Part shown: in pieces, positions 24,691 through 33,256 of the stretch | How the letters are laid out: each line of letters starts with the position of its first letter | How positions within the stretch are numbered: the stretch's first letter is position 1 | Origin: Asaia bogorensis | GTDB lineage: Bacteria; Pseudomonadota; Alphaproteobacteria; SHVZ01 | Reading direction: 5' to 3' | DNA: 35,215 bases | NCBI GenBank assembly: GCA_945897335.1 | Contig: CAMDFP010000011.1 | Coordinates: forward strand, 1-35,215 | The notes under the pieces: model-generated | Told to the model about the DNA's origin: nothing | What the model saw: only the letters and a program-made list of their open reading frames with translations | Database searches by the model: none | Program-made: the position numbers and the translations under genes

Positions 24691-25311
24691 GTGGCCGATT
24701 TTTCGCTGGAACGGGAACTGGGCGGGGTCGTCGTCGGGGTCGACGAGGTCGGCCGCGGTCCGCTGGCCGGTCCGGTGCTGGCCGCCGCCTGCGTCTTTCC
24801 CGGCGGCAAGCTGCCGCGCAAGATCGCGAGCCTGATCGACGATTCGAAGCGCCTGAGCGCGATCCAGCGTCAGGCCGCCTACGAGGCCTTCCGCCCCTAT
24901 GCCCGCATCGCGCTCGGCGCCGCCTCGGTCGCCGAGATCGACCGCTTCAACATCCTGGTCGCCACCCATATGGCGATGTCGCGGGCGCTCCGGCGCCTCG
25001 GCCTCGGCTCGACGGTCGTGCTGATCGACGGCAACCGCGCCCCGCCGGCCCGCCTCCTGCCCGAAGGCTGCAAGGCCGTCACCGTGGTCGGCGGCGACGG
25101 CCGCTCGCTCTCGATCGCCGCGGCCTCGATCTACGCCAAGATCGTGCGCGACCGCCTGATGCAGCGCCTGGCGATTCGCCATCCGGCCTATGGTTGGGCG
25201 ACGAATGCGGGCTACGGGACCGAAGAACACCGGATTGCGATCACCCGGGTCGGGGTAACTCGTCACCATCGTATGAGTTTCAGACCCTTACAGCTCGATT
25301 TGTCGGGGTGA
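24691..25311 (+). CDS. rnhB: Ribonuclease HII
   Basis: A protein of 206 residues from GTG 24691. The sequence [28 protein letters not shown] carries the metal-binding Asp-Glu (VDEVGRG) of RNase [12 protein letters not shown] and [10 protein letters not shown] carry further active-site acids, and [13 protein letters not shown] is the family signature. It removes ribonucleotides misincorporated in DNA and RNA from RNA-DNA hybrids. The length is normal. It ends 94 bases before ccrM, an order shared with other alphaproteobacteria. The upstream ribosome site is weak, so the exact start is less certain. Confidence 0.96.
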   Translation: MADFSLERELGGVVVGVDEVGRGPLAGPVLAAACVFPGGKLPRKIASLIDDSKRLSAIQRQAAYEAFRPYARIALGAASVAEIDRFNILVATHMAMSRALRRLGLGSTVVLIDGNRAPPARLLPEGCKAVTVVGGDGRSLSIAAASIYAKIVRDRLMQRLAIRHPAYGWATNAGYGTEEHRIAITRVGVTRHHRMSFRPLQLDLSG

Positions 25312-25354
25312 TCAATCACGTATAAGCCCGGTATGTTCCGGGGGATAACCTGTT

Positions 25355-26506
<1,152 letters not shown>

Positions 26507-26535
26507 CCGTCCGGCCAGCTCCATGTCGCGCTTGT

Positions 26536-26568
26536 CCGGCCATGGCGTGTACCCTCCGCCATGGTCGG
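26536..26568 (+). terminator. Hairpin after ccrM
   Basis: CCGGCCATGGCG (26536-26547) pairs with CGCCATGGTCGG (26557-26568) through a nine-base loop, with one G-T pair, 30 bases after the ccrM stop. There is no T-run. It is a plausible end of the rnhB-ccrM transcript. Confidence 0.55.
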
Positions 26569-26848
26569 CAAGCGCGGAACTCCATCGCCGCAGTCAAATA
26601 AAACGACCCTCGTCTCCGGTTTATCTCCAATAAATATCCAGCATTGCGCTTCATCATTATTTCGAACGCTCTGGATTTATTAGGGACTATTTAATTAGCC
26701 CCCTGAAGATCCATTGTATTTTCTTCAACCTCCCCCATCTCTCGACCTCGCAAGACAAACACCGATGACCGGGATTTCCTGGTCCGGACGTGACGCTGCA
26801 ATGGCGCCCACGTTCGCCGTCGAGCCTGTTCTTTCCGGGAGACACCTC
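26569..26848. other. Non-coding gap with an AT-rich island
   Basis: Together with the hairpin, ~340 bases separate ccrM from the next lipoprotein. Bases ~26595-26720 are clearly AT-rich for this genome and carry an imperfect inverted pair: AATAAATATCCAG (26629-26641) against CTGGATTTATT (26671-26681) with a two-base bulge. I see no gene. The promoter for the lipoprotein pair is expected here. Confidence 0.5.
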
Positions 26849-27091
26849 ATGAAGCGCCTCATCCTCACCGCCACCCTGTCCCTTTCCGTGATCGCCCTCG
26901 CCGCTTGCGGCAACACCACGGGCGACCGTGCGCTCAGCGGCGCGGGCATCGGCGCCGGCGTCGGCCTCGTCGGCGGCGCACTGGTCGGCGCCCCGGTTGA
27001 AGGCGCCCTGATCGGCGGCGCGGTCGGTGCCGGCACCGGCGCGCTCACCACCCCGAACCAGGTCTATCTCGGCAAGCCGGCCTGGCGCTGA
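26849..27091 (+). CDS. Gly-zipper lipoprotein (copy 2)
   Basis: An 80-residue lipoprotein from ATG 26849, with GGGAGAC upstream as in copy 1. The signal peptide MKRLILTATLSLSVIALAAC ends in a lipobox with Cys20. The Gly-zipper (DRALSGAGIGAGVGLVGGALVG..VEGALIGGAVGAGTGALT) and the end LGKPAWR match copy 1 at 18755; differences cluster in the signal peptide and a few zipper positions. It is followed by a BON lipoprotein, as copy 1 is after two other genes. Duplication of the module is the likely origin. Function unknown. Confidence 0.88.
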   Translation: MKRLILTATLSLSVIALAACGNTTGDRALSGAGIGAGVGLVGGALVGAPVEGALIGGAVGAGTGALTTPNQVYLGKPAWR

Positions 27092-27114
27092 ACGCTTAAG
27101 GCTTAAGACCTTCG

Positions 27115-27169
27115 CCCGCGGCACACCCGCGGGAGGAGCGCCCCGGCCGGATCCCTCACGGGGTCCGGC
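27115..27169 (+). terminator. Two tandem hairpins between lipoprotein genes
   Basis: CCCGCGG (27115-27121) pairs with CCGCGGG (27127-27133), and GCCGGATCCC (27146-27155) pairs with GGGGTCCGGC (27160-27169) with one G-T pair. They follow the copy 2 stop at 27091. They could end its transcript or protect its 3' end while letting some RNA reach the BON gene. Confidence 0.5.
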
Positions 27170-27236
27170 TGGCGGGCGATCAAAACCTCAAGGTTCGGGA
27201 GCAGCATCCCATCGTCCCATCGCTCGAACTCGCCCC

Positions 27237-27533
27237 ATGCGCTTGAGTCTGGCGATAGCAATGCTGACAGCGATGCTGGCCGGGTGCGCCGCCGTCGCCG
27301 ATCCGGCGGAGACCCGCGCCCCTGTCGACGAAGCGGCGATCACTGCCGGGGTAAAGGCGGCGATCCTCGAGGAGCCGTCGCTCGAAAAGACGCCGATCAG
27401 CGTCGAGACGACGACGGACGTGGTCCTGCTCAACGGCTTCGTCGACTCCTACGAGAGCCGGTCGCTCGCCGCGCATCTGGCGCGCAACATCCGGGGCGTC
27501 CGCCTGGTGCAGAACGAGCTGGTCGTCAGATAG
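27237..27533 (+). CDS. BON-domain lipoprotein (copy 2)
   Basis: A protein of 98 residues from ATG 27237. The signal peptide MRLSLAIAMLTAMLAGC has a lipobox at Cys17. The BON domain (PVDEAAITAGVKAAILEEPSLEKTPISVETTTDVVLLNGFVDSYESRSLAAHLARNIRGVRLVQNELVV) shares the frame VD-AAIT-x2-VKAA-L, ISVET-x2-D-V-L-GFV and GVR-V-N-LVV with the protein at 19811. There is no strong ribosome site, so the start depends on the signal peptide. It is expected on the periplasmic side of a membrane. It pairs with the Gly-zipper lipoprotein upstream across a 145-base gap with two hairpins. Confidence 0.88.
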   Translation: MRLSLAIAMLTAMLAGCAAVADPAETRAPVDEAAITAGVKAAILEEPSLEKTPISVETTTDVVLLNGFVDSYESRSLAAHLARNIRGVRLVQNELVVR

Positions 27534-27814
27534 GAGCGCCCCCTCAGTCGGGGGCGTCGGGCGTTTCCATATCCCTCGGCGTCGGTCGCCCCGTCATTGC
27601 CGTCAGTGGTGATTTCCACCGTGCGGGCGCCACGCCTGAGAAGCGCCTTCACCTGCATCCCCGCGTCTTCCGCGTCGAACGCCATGACGGCCGTTCCCGA
27701 CTCGCGGATCTTGGCCTGTTGCCAAGCGGTGACCACCCGGTTTCCGCTCCCGGCCCGCCCGGCATTAACCACGCTGGCCGCTGGCGCTTCGGCATCTGCT
27801 GCGCGATAATCCAT
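27449..27814 (-). CDS. Uncertain open frame antisense to the BON gene end
   Basis: A frame of 121 codons on the minus strand; ATG 27685 would give a shorter form. The middle part (TAWQQAKIRESGTAVMAFDAEDAGMQVKALLRRGARTVEITTDG) has a protein-like pattern and G/C at most third positions. Its last ~28 codons lie antisense to the BON gene and look like shadow. The far start lies two bases from the tetR start at 27817, which leaves no room for a promoter. It may be a decayed small gene. I do not recognise it. Confidence 0.2.
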   Translation of the reverse strand: MDYRAADAEAPAASVVNAGRAGSGNRVVTAWQQAKIRESGTAVMAFDAEDAGMQVKALLRRGARTVEITTDGNDGATDAEGYGNARRPRLRGRSYLTTSSFCTRRTPRMLRARCAASDRLS

Positions 27815-27816
27815 AT

Positions 27817-28419
27817 ATGGCCGGCAAGCGCGCGACCCCCCGCGAGCGCCTGATCGACGCCGCGCTCGAGCTGGCTGCCGAGCGCCCGTGGGCCGGCGTG
27901 TCGCTGGCCGACGTCGCCGCCAAGGCGGGCTTGAGCCTCGCCGAACTTCACGAACACACGCCCTCGAAGGCGCATCTGGTCCAGGCCTGGCTTCGACGAA
28001 TCGATGCCGCCGTGCTTTCCGGCCCCGCCGCCAGCGCCGATGACTCCGCCCGCGATCGCCTGTTCGAGGTGCTGATGCGGCGGATCGAGGCGATCCGCCC
28101 GCACAAGGCGGCCGTCGCCTCGATCGTCAACGGCTTCACCAGGGATCCGGTCCAGGCGCTTTGCGGCTGGCCGGCCCTGCTGCGCTCGATGTCCTGGATG
28201 CTGGAGGCCGCCGGCATCGATGCGTCCGGCCTCAAAGGCGCGCTCAAGGCCAAGGGGCTGGCGCTGATCTGGCTGGCAACGCTCAGGGCCTTCCTCGCCG
28301 ACGAAGGCGAGGATCTGGGCTCGACCATGGCGACGCTGGACAAGGCGCTGAAGCGGGCCGAACCCTTCGGCCGCGCGCTCGAAGGACGCACTCAAGCCGC
28401 CTCTCAGAATGCCGGTTGA
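27817..28419 (+). CDS. TetR-family regulator upstream of phasin
   Basis: A protein of 200 residues. The N-terminus GKRATPRERLIDAALELAAERPWAGVSLADVAAKAGLSLAELHEHTPSKAHLVQAWLRRIDAAV is a TetR helix-turn-helix with an unusual recognition segment (LSLAELHEHTPSK in place of the usual S-YYHF-K). The C-terminal part (IWLATLRAFLADEGEDLGSTMATLDKALKRAEPFGRAL) resembles the COQ9-like or rpsU-linked TetR group. It precedes a phasin gene by 64 bases, a frequent arrangement in alphaproteobacteria, so a link with storage polymer or membrane lipid is possible. No operator is obvious. Confidence 0.82.
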   Translation: MAGKRATPRERLIDAALELAAERPWAGVSLADVAAKAGLSLAELHEHTPSKAHLVQAWLRRIDAAVLSGPAASADDSARDRLFEVLMRRIEAIRPHKAAVASIVNGFTRDPVQALCGWPALLRSMSWMLEAAGIDASGLKGALKAKGLALIWLATLRAFLADEGEDLGSTMATLDKALKRAEPFGRALEGRTQAASQNAG

Positions 28420-28448
28420 CGACGGGGCGGGCCTCGCTTAAATCTGAT

Positions 28449-28463
28449 TGCTGCACTGCAGCA
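28449..28463. promoter_or_regulatory. PhaR-type box in the phasin promoter
   Basis: TGCTGCACTGCAGCA is a perfect 7+1+7 inverted repeat, and its core CTGC-ACT-GCAG (28451-28461) matches the CTGC-N3-GCAG site known for PhaR in Paracoccus. It sits 21 bases before the phasin ATG (28484), where a repressor would block transcription or its start. PhaR itself is not in the window. Confidence 0.7.
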
Positions 28464-28483
28464 TAACCGAAGGAACCATAAAG

Positions 28484-28921
28484 ATGGCAAAGAACCCCTT
28501 CCTCGATTTCGACATGCAGGGCATGCAGAAGATGATGACCGACATGAAGATGCCGACCTTCGACTGGGAGGCGCTGATGGCCGCCAACCGCAAGAACATG
28601 GAAGCCTTCGCCCAGGCCAACGCGCTCGCCGCCGAGGGGGCCCAGGCGATCCTCCGCCGCCAGGGCGAGATCCTGAAGGGCGCGATGGAAGACGCCAACC
28701 GCTCGCTGAAGACCATGCTCGCCGAAGGCACGCCCGAGGACCGGGTGGCGCGCCAGACCGAGGCGATGAAGACCGCCTTCGAAGCGGCGATCTCCAACTA
28801 CCGCGAGATGGTGGAGATGGCATCCAAGTCGAACACCGAGGCACTGACCGTGGTCAGCAAGCGCGTCTCCGAGAGCCTCGACGAGATCAAGGGCGTGCTG
28901 GCGAAGACCCCGCGGAAGTAG
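28484..28921 (+). CDS. Phasin family protein
   Basis: A protein of 145 residues; ATG 28484 follows AAGGAACC. It is a long amphipathic helix bundle rich in Met, Ala, Lys and Glu: MPTFDWEALMAANRKNMEAFAQANALAAEGAQAILRRQGEILKGAMEDANRSL, then TEAMKTAFEAAISNYREMVEMASKSNTEALTVVSKRVSESLDEI, the Phasin_2 pattern. It coats polyhydroxyalkanoate granules in the cytoplasm and limits their size. The palindrome just upstream is a PhaR-type site, so expression probably rises when polymer is made. PHA synthase genes are not in the window. Confidence 0.93.
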   Translation: MAKNPFLDFDMQGMQKMMTDMKMPTFDWEALMAANRKNMEAFAQANALAAEGAQAILRRQGEILKGAMEDANRSLKTMLAEGTPEDRVARQTEAMKTAFEAAISNYREMVEMASKSNTEALTVVSKRVSESLDEIKGVLAKTPRK

Positions 28922-28951
28922 CTTGAGCCGCTAGCGCCGCTGTGGCACTCG

Positions 28952-28976
28952 GGGCGTCCTTTCCGAGGGGACGCCC
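28952..28976 (+). promoter_or_regulatory. Hairpin covering the csaA ribosome site
   Basis: GGGCGTCC (28952-28959) pairs perfectly with GGACGCCC (28969-28976), which runs right up to the csaA ATG at 28977. The likely ribosome site GAGGGGA (28965-28971) lies in the loop and the right arm. It could hide the start of csaA, or simply end the phasin transcript. Confidence 0.5.
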
Positions 28977-29339
28977 ATGGCCGCATCCGCTTCCGAGATT
29001 CGTCCAGCGATCCAGTTCGCCGACTTCGACAAGGTCGACATCCGCGTCGGCACCATCGTCGAGGCCGAGGCGTTCCCCGAGGCACGGAAGCCCGCCTACA
29101 AGCTCCGCGTCGATTTCGGCCCGGCGATCGGCATCAAGCGCTCCTCGGCGCAGATCACCAGATACTACAGGACCGACGAGCTGATCGGCCGCCAGGTCGC
29201 CGCCGTGGTCAACTTCCCGCCCCGGCAGATCGGCCCGGTGAAAAGCGAAGTGCTGGTGCTGGGCTTCCCCGACGAGGCCGGCGAGGTCGTGCTGGTCGCG
29301 GTTACGCATCCGGTGCCGAACGGGGGGAAGCTGTTCTAG
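28977..29339 (+). CDS. csaA: CsaA-like tRNA-binding protein
   Basis: A protein of 120 residues with one tRNA-binding OB-fold: IQFADFDKVDIRVGTIVEAEAFPEARKPAYKLRVDFGPAIGIKRSSAQITRYYRTDELIGRQVAAVVNFPPRQIGPVKSEVLVLGF. FPEARKPAYKL, SSAQIT, L-GRQV-AVVNFPP and SEVLVLG are typical of CsaA. It binds tRNA and in some bacteria acts as a chaperone or export helper. GAGGGGA is upstream but lies in a hairpin. Its stop (TAG) overlaps the GntR stop on the other strand by three bases of a CTAG. Confidence 0.93.
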   Translation: MAASASEIRPAIQFADFDKVDIRVGTIVEAEAFPEARKPAYKLRVDFGPAIGIKRSSAQITRYYRTDELIGRQVAAVVNFPPRQIGPVKSEVLVLGFPDEAGEVVLVAVTHPVPNGGKLF

Positions 29340-30079
29340 GGCTCAGCCCGGGCGATGTCGGCCAGGATGAAATCGCCGGTCTCGACGATGTCGCGTTCGA
29401 TCCAGCGCCTGGCTTCGGCGCCGTCGCGGCGGCCGAGCGCGCGGATGGCTTCGAGGTCGTAGCCGACGCAGACCGCCAGCGTCGGCTCGACGAAGGACCA
29501 GTTGAACAAGGGGCCGACCTGGAGCCAGAGGCTGCGGATGATCGGCATCAGGGTGGCGCTTCCGGTCGCCTCGTAGATGACGAAGCGGAGCCGCTGGTTG
29601 CGCGCGAGGAACCGCTTCGCGTCCCGGCCGGCCAACGCCTTCATCACCTCGGCATGCAGCTTGTAGAGGCGCTCGATGTCGGCATCGGTGATGTGCAGGG
29701 CGGCGAGCTCGGTCGCATGGCCCTCGACGACGAGGCGCGTGCGGCGAAGGTCGATGAAGCGCTCCCGGCTCATGCGCGGCACGGCGACGGAGCCGTTCGC
29801 CAGCACCTCGACCGCCTGCTCGCCGGCGAGCCGCCGCAGCGCCTCGCGGACCGGGATCGGGCTAGTGCCGAGCGAGGCGGCGAGGCCGCGGATCGAGACC
29901 GGGACGCCGGGCGCCAAGGTCCCGGCCATGATCGCGGTGCAGAGCTTGGCGTAGATCTGGTCCTGCAGCGTGCTGCGCTCGGCGCGGCCGAGCACGGGCG
30001 CCGGCGCGCGGCGGGTCCACCGGACTTTGGCCGCGGGTGTGGTCCGGGCGCGTTCTCGCCGCGCCGCCGCATCGGTCAT
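29336..30079 (-). CDS. GntR-family regulator, FCD type
   Basis: A protein of 247 residues. The N-terminal winged helix is STLQDQIYAKLCTAIMAGTLAPGVPVSIRGLAASLGTSPIPVREALRRLAGEQAVEVLANGSVAVP (SPIPVREALRRL is the recognition helix). The C-terminal helical FCD-like domain (LRRTRLVVEGHATELAALHITDADIERLYKLHAEVMKALAG) normally binds a metal and a small acid. It is the last gene of the operon after the MlrC gene (8-base gap), so it likely controls it in response to the transported or hydrolysed compound. Its operator is not obvious. Confidence 0.92.
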   Translation of the reverse strand: MTDAAARRERARTTPAAKVRWTRRAPAPVLGRAERSTLQDQIYAKLCTAIMAGTLAPGVPVSIRGLAASLGTSPIPVREALRRLAGEQAVEVLANGSVAVPRMSRERFIDLRRTRLVVEGHATELAALHITDADIERLYKLHAEVMKALAGRDAKRFLARNQRLRFVIYEATGSATLMPIIRSLWLQVGPLFNWSFVEPTLAVCVGYDLEAIRALGRRDGAEARRWIERDIVETGDFILADIARAEP

Positions 30080-30087
30080 GCGGGCCT

Positions 30088-31578
30088 CTAATCGAAGTCG
30101 AGCGGCGAGATCGGCCGGCGCAGCTTCCTGAACGGGAACTGCTTGAAGTTCTGCGAGCAGCTGCCGCCGCTGTCGACATAGATCAGCCCGCTCGCCATCG
30201 CCTCGTAGTCGGCGCGGAAGTGATTCATCGCCTTGCAGGCGAGCACCGTCTCCTGCTCGGGCTGGATGCCGAGGATGCGGAACTGCTCGCGGTCGTCGAT
30301 CGCGACCGGGCCGGAGGCGACGATGGTGCGGATGCCGTGCACGTCCAGCAGCGCGCTCGGTCCGAGAGACCCCTTGGTTCCGGTCGCCATCGGGCCCTTC
30401 CGCACGTAGTTGCCGTCGGAAAGCGTCAGCACCTTGGCGGTGACCGGCAGTGGCAAGCCGCCGAAGCGCGGGTCCTTCTTGCCGCCGAGCGAGAGGGATA
30501 GCGTGGCGCCGACGCCGGCCTTGTGCGCCGCCGCCGCCGCCTCGGCATCGTTCATCACGCCGAACGCCGCGTCGGGAAGACGCGCCTCGATCATAGCTTT
30601 CAGCAGATTGGTGCCGTCTCCGGCGGGACCGCCGGCCGGGCAGTCGGTGTAGTCGCCGATCAGCAGCGGGCCCTTTCCGCGCGGCGCCTTCAGCGCGATC
30701 TGCATGGCGCGGTCGAGTGCCAGGAACTCGATGGTCCAGACCGAGCGCGTACGCCAGGCTTCCTCGATCAGCCGCTCGGCCACCTCGACCGCGCGCGCCG
30801 ACCAGCCGTTGCTGGTGACGGCGACGGTGGCGCCGGCCTGCTCGATGTCGGCCCAGGGGAAGCCGCTGGAGATCGCGATGGTCAGCACTTCGGGATCGCT
30901 CGCCTCGATCCGCGCCGCATCGGCCAGCAGGTCGATCATCGGCCCGTTCGCGCCGATGGTGCGGCCGTCGTCCAGCGCATTCAGCATCGGCCGGCGTGCG
31001 ACATAGACGCGAGGCGTGATCTCGCCCTCCATCGTGTGCTCGAGCAGGCCGGCGGTGCGCTCGCCGGTCTCGTACATGTCGACATGCGGCGTCGTGCGAT
31101 AGGCGCACATGATGTTGCAGAGCCGCGCCATCTCGTCGGTGACGTTGGCGTGGAGATCGAGGGTGATGGCGATCGGCAGGTCGGGGCCGACCACGGCGCG
31201 GACGCGCGCCAGAAGGTCGCCCTCGGCGTCGTCGACATGCTCGCAGATCATGGCGCCGTGCAGCACCAGCAGGATGCCGTCGAGCGCGCCTGCGGATTTC
31301 AGCGAGCCGAGGATGATCTCGCAGAAATGCTCATAGGCCTCCTCGGTCACCGGCCCGGCCGGCATGGCCGATGCCGAGACTGGATGGATCAAGGACCAGC
31401 CGAAGCGGTCGGCCGCATCGAACACCGCGCCGAGTTCGGTGCGCGTGCCGCGGAAGGCCTTCGGGATGGCGTCGCCGAGGTGAAATCCCCGGCCCCGGAA
31501 GGCGGCCATGTCCGCCTTGACGATGCAGAAGCTGTGGGACTCGTGCTTGACCGAGGCGACGAACACGCGCTTCGCCAT
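30088..31578 (-). CDS. M81 (MlrC) family metallopeptidase
   Basis: A protein of 496 residues, full length for the family. The N-terminal domain MAKRVFVASVKHESHSF..., with LLVLHGAMICEHVDDAEGDLLARVRAVVG, ITLDLHANVTDEM and CAYRTTPHVDMYETGERT, has the D-x-H and later His that bind zinc in MlrC. The C-terminal domain (DGTNLLKAMIEARLPDAAFGVMNDAEAAAAAHKAGVG, SGPVAIDDREQFRILGI) is also typical. MlrC breaks the linear peptide left from microcystin; most relatives act on unknown compounds. GGGGAGAG precedes the start. It is cytoplasmic, probably acting on what the neighbouring solute-binding protein brings in. Confidence 0.93.
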   Translation of the reverse strand: MAKRVFVASVKHESHSFCIVKADMAAFRGRGFHLGDAIPKAFRGTRTELGAVFDAADRFGWSLIHPVSASAMPAGPVTEEAYEHFCEIILGSLKSAGALDGILLVLHGAMICEHVDDAEGDLLARVRAVVGPDLPIAITLDLHANVTDEMARLCNIMCAYRTTPHVDMYETGERTAGLLEHTMEGEITPRVYVARRPMLNALDDGRTIGANGPMIDLLADAARIEASDPEVLTIAISSGFPWADIEQAGATVAVTSNGWSARAVEVAERLIEEAWRTRSVWTIEFLALDRAMQIALKAPRGKGPLLIGDYTDCPAGGPAGDGTNLLKAMIEARLPDAAFGVMNDAEAAAAAHKAGVGATLSLSLGGKKDPRFGGLPLPVTAKVLTLSDGNYVRKGPMATGTKGSLGPSALLDVHGIRTIVASGPVAIDDREQFRILGIQPEQETVLACKAMNHFRADYEAMASGLIYVDSGGSCSQNFKQFPFRKLRRPISPLDFD

Positions 31579-31603
31579 GGCTCTCCCCGATTTTTCGGAT
31601 GGA

Positions 31604-31639
31604 TGTCGTCCTCTCCGCCGAATGACGGAGAGGACGACA
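31604..31639 (-). promoter_or_regulatory. Strong intercistronic stem-loop
   Basis: TGTCGTCCTCTCCG (31604-31617) and CGGAGAGGACGACA (31626-31639) form a perfect 14-base stem with an eight-base loop, in the 68-base gap between the solute-binding protein stop and the MlrC start. No T-run follows directly. It fits an RNA-stabilising or attenuating element that lets the binding protein be made in excess of the enzyme. Confidence 0.75.
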
Positions 31640-31646
31640 CGTCAGG

Positions 31647-33227
31647 TCAGCTCTTGGAGATGTTCCAGAGCAGCAGGACCGGCGCCGGGATGACGCCGTT
31701 CACGTTCTTCCGCCACGCCATCGGCGTGAGCCGCTGGCCCAGCGTGACGATCGGCACTTCCTGGACCAGGAGCGTGTGCAGCTCGTCCAGCAGCGCCTTC
31801 TGCTTCATCGGATCGGGCTCGCGCGACCAGGCGAGACGAAGCCGCTCGATCTCCGGGCTGCAGGGCCAGCCGAACCAGGCCTTGTCGCAGGCGCCGCCGA
31901 TCGCGGTGTAGCTGAGCGGGTTGATGGTGGCGCCTTCCCAGCTGGTGTGGAACACGCTCCAGCCGCCGGCGTCGGGCGCGTTCTTGTTGCCGCGGCGCTG
32001 GGTCAGCGTCGACCAGTCCATGGTCGCCAGCTCGACGTTGAGGCCGATCTTCTTGAAGTTCTCGGCCGTCAGCAGGGAGGCCGCCGTGGTCGAGCTGTCG
32101 GTCGGGTGCAGGACGACGACCTTCTCGCCCTTGTATCCCGACTCGGCGATCAGCTGCCGCGCCTTCGCCAGGTCCGGCTTGCCGCCGAGCTTGATCGCGC
32201 CGGCGTTGGAGTGGCTGGAGGTGCCGCAATAGAGCATCGAATCGCAGGTCTTCCAGGTGTCCGGCGCGCCGCCGAAGGCGGTCATGTATTCGCTCTGGTC
32301 GACCATGTAGAGCAGCGCCTGGCGGCCCTTGGCGTTGTTGAAGGGCGGATGCAGCTGGTTCGGGCGCATCAGCACCATGACGCCGAGCGGATCGTTGACG
32401 CGGACGACGACGTTCGGATTGGCCCGCATCAGCGGCAGCAGGTCGGGCTTCGGCGCCTCGTAGAAGTCGACCTCGCCGGCGTTCAGCGCCGCGGTCGCCG
32501 TCGCCGGGTCGGGCAGGTAGATCCACTCGACGCGGTCGACCTTGGCGATGCGGGCACCGGCCATCATGTCGGTCGGCTCGGTGCGCGGCACGTAGTCCGG
32601 GTTCTTGACGTAGACCGCCTTGCTGCCAGGGACCCATTCGCTGCGGATGAACTTGTAGGGGCCGGATGCGATCGCGGTGTCGATCTGCACGCTGGACTCG
32701 GTCTTCGCCGTCGCTTCCTGCATGATGAAGGCGGGATATGCCCCGAGCTTGCCCAGCACCGGGATCAGGACGCCGAACTTTTCCTTCAGCTTCCAGGTGA
32801 TGGTGCGGGCGTCGGTCGCGGTGAGCTCGGCCGTCAGGCTGATCGCGATGCGGCCCTCGTCGTCGCGCGAGCCCCAGCGCTTCAGCGACTGGACCACGTC
32901 GGCGGAGGTCACCGGCTTGCCGTCCTCCCATTTGAGGCCGGGCCTGAGCGTGAAGGTATAGGTCAGCGCGTCGTCCGAGACCTTGTAACCCTCCAGCATC
33001 TGCGGCTTGGCGTCGAACTTGGAATCGAGCGCGAACAGCGTCTCGTAGATCATGTTCGCGTGGTTCAGCGTGATGTTGGCCGAGCTCCAGATCGGATCGA
33101 GGATCTTGAGGTCGGCCTGCGGGATGAGCTTCAGCGTGGTCTGCGCCGATGCGGCCCCGGCCAGGACCAGTGGAACGCCGAGCGCAAGCGCCTGCATCAG
33201 AGCCCGCAACGACCGATTCATCGCCAT
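31647..33227 (-). CDS. Family-5 ABC transporter solute-binding protein (DppA/OppA-like)
   Basis: A protein of 526 residues from the second of two adjacent ATGs (33227), which best suits GAGGGAGG upstream; ATG 33230 and 33221 are alternatives. The signal peptide MAMNRSLRALMQALALGVPLVLAGAASAQ has an A-S-A cut site. The mature part has SBP_bac_5 marks: IPQADLKILDPIWSSANITLNHANMIYETLFALD, YTFTLRPGLKWEDGKPVTSADVV, SGPYKFIRSEWVPGSKAVYVKNPDYVPR and DFYEA. It binds a peptide or similar solute in the periplasm. No permease or ATPase genes lie next to it in the window. It is the first gene of the minus-strand operon. Confidence 0.94.
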   Translation of the reverse strand: MAMNRSLRALMQALALGVPLVLAGAASAQTTLKLIPQADLKILDPIWSSANITLNHANMIYETLFALDSKFDAKPQMLEGYKVSDDALTYTFTLRPGLKWEDGKPVTSADVVQSLKRWGSRDDEGRIAISLTAELTATDARTITWKLKEKFGVLIPVLGKLGAYPAFIMQEATAKTESSVQIDTAIASGPYKFIRSEWVPGSKAVYVKNPDYVPRTEPTDMMAGARIAKVDRVEWIYLPDPATATAALNAGEVDFYEAPKPDLLPLMRANPNVVVRVNDPLGVMVLMRPNQLHPPFNNAKGRQALLYMVDQSEYMTAFGGAPDTWKTCDSMLYCGTSSHSNAGAIKLGGKPDLAKARQLIAESGYKGEKVVVLHPTDSSTTAASLLTAENFKKIGLNVELATMDWSTLTQRRGNKNAPDAGGWSVFHTSWEGATINPLSYTAIGGACDKAWFGWPCSPEIERLRLAWSREPDPMKQKALLDELHTLLVQEVPIVTLGQRLTPMAWRKNVNGVIPAPVLLLWNISKS

Positions 33228-33256
33228 CATCGCCTCCCTCGGAATCCACCAGTGGT

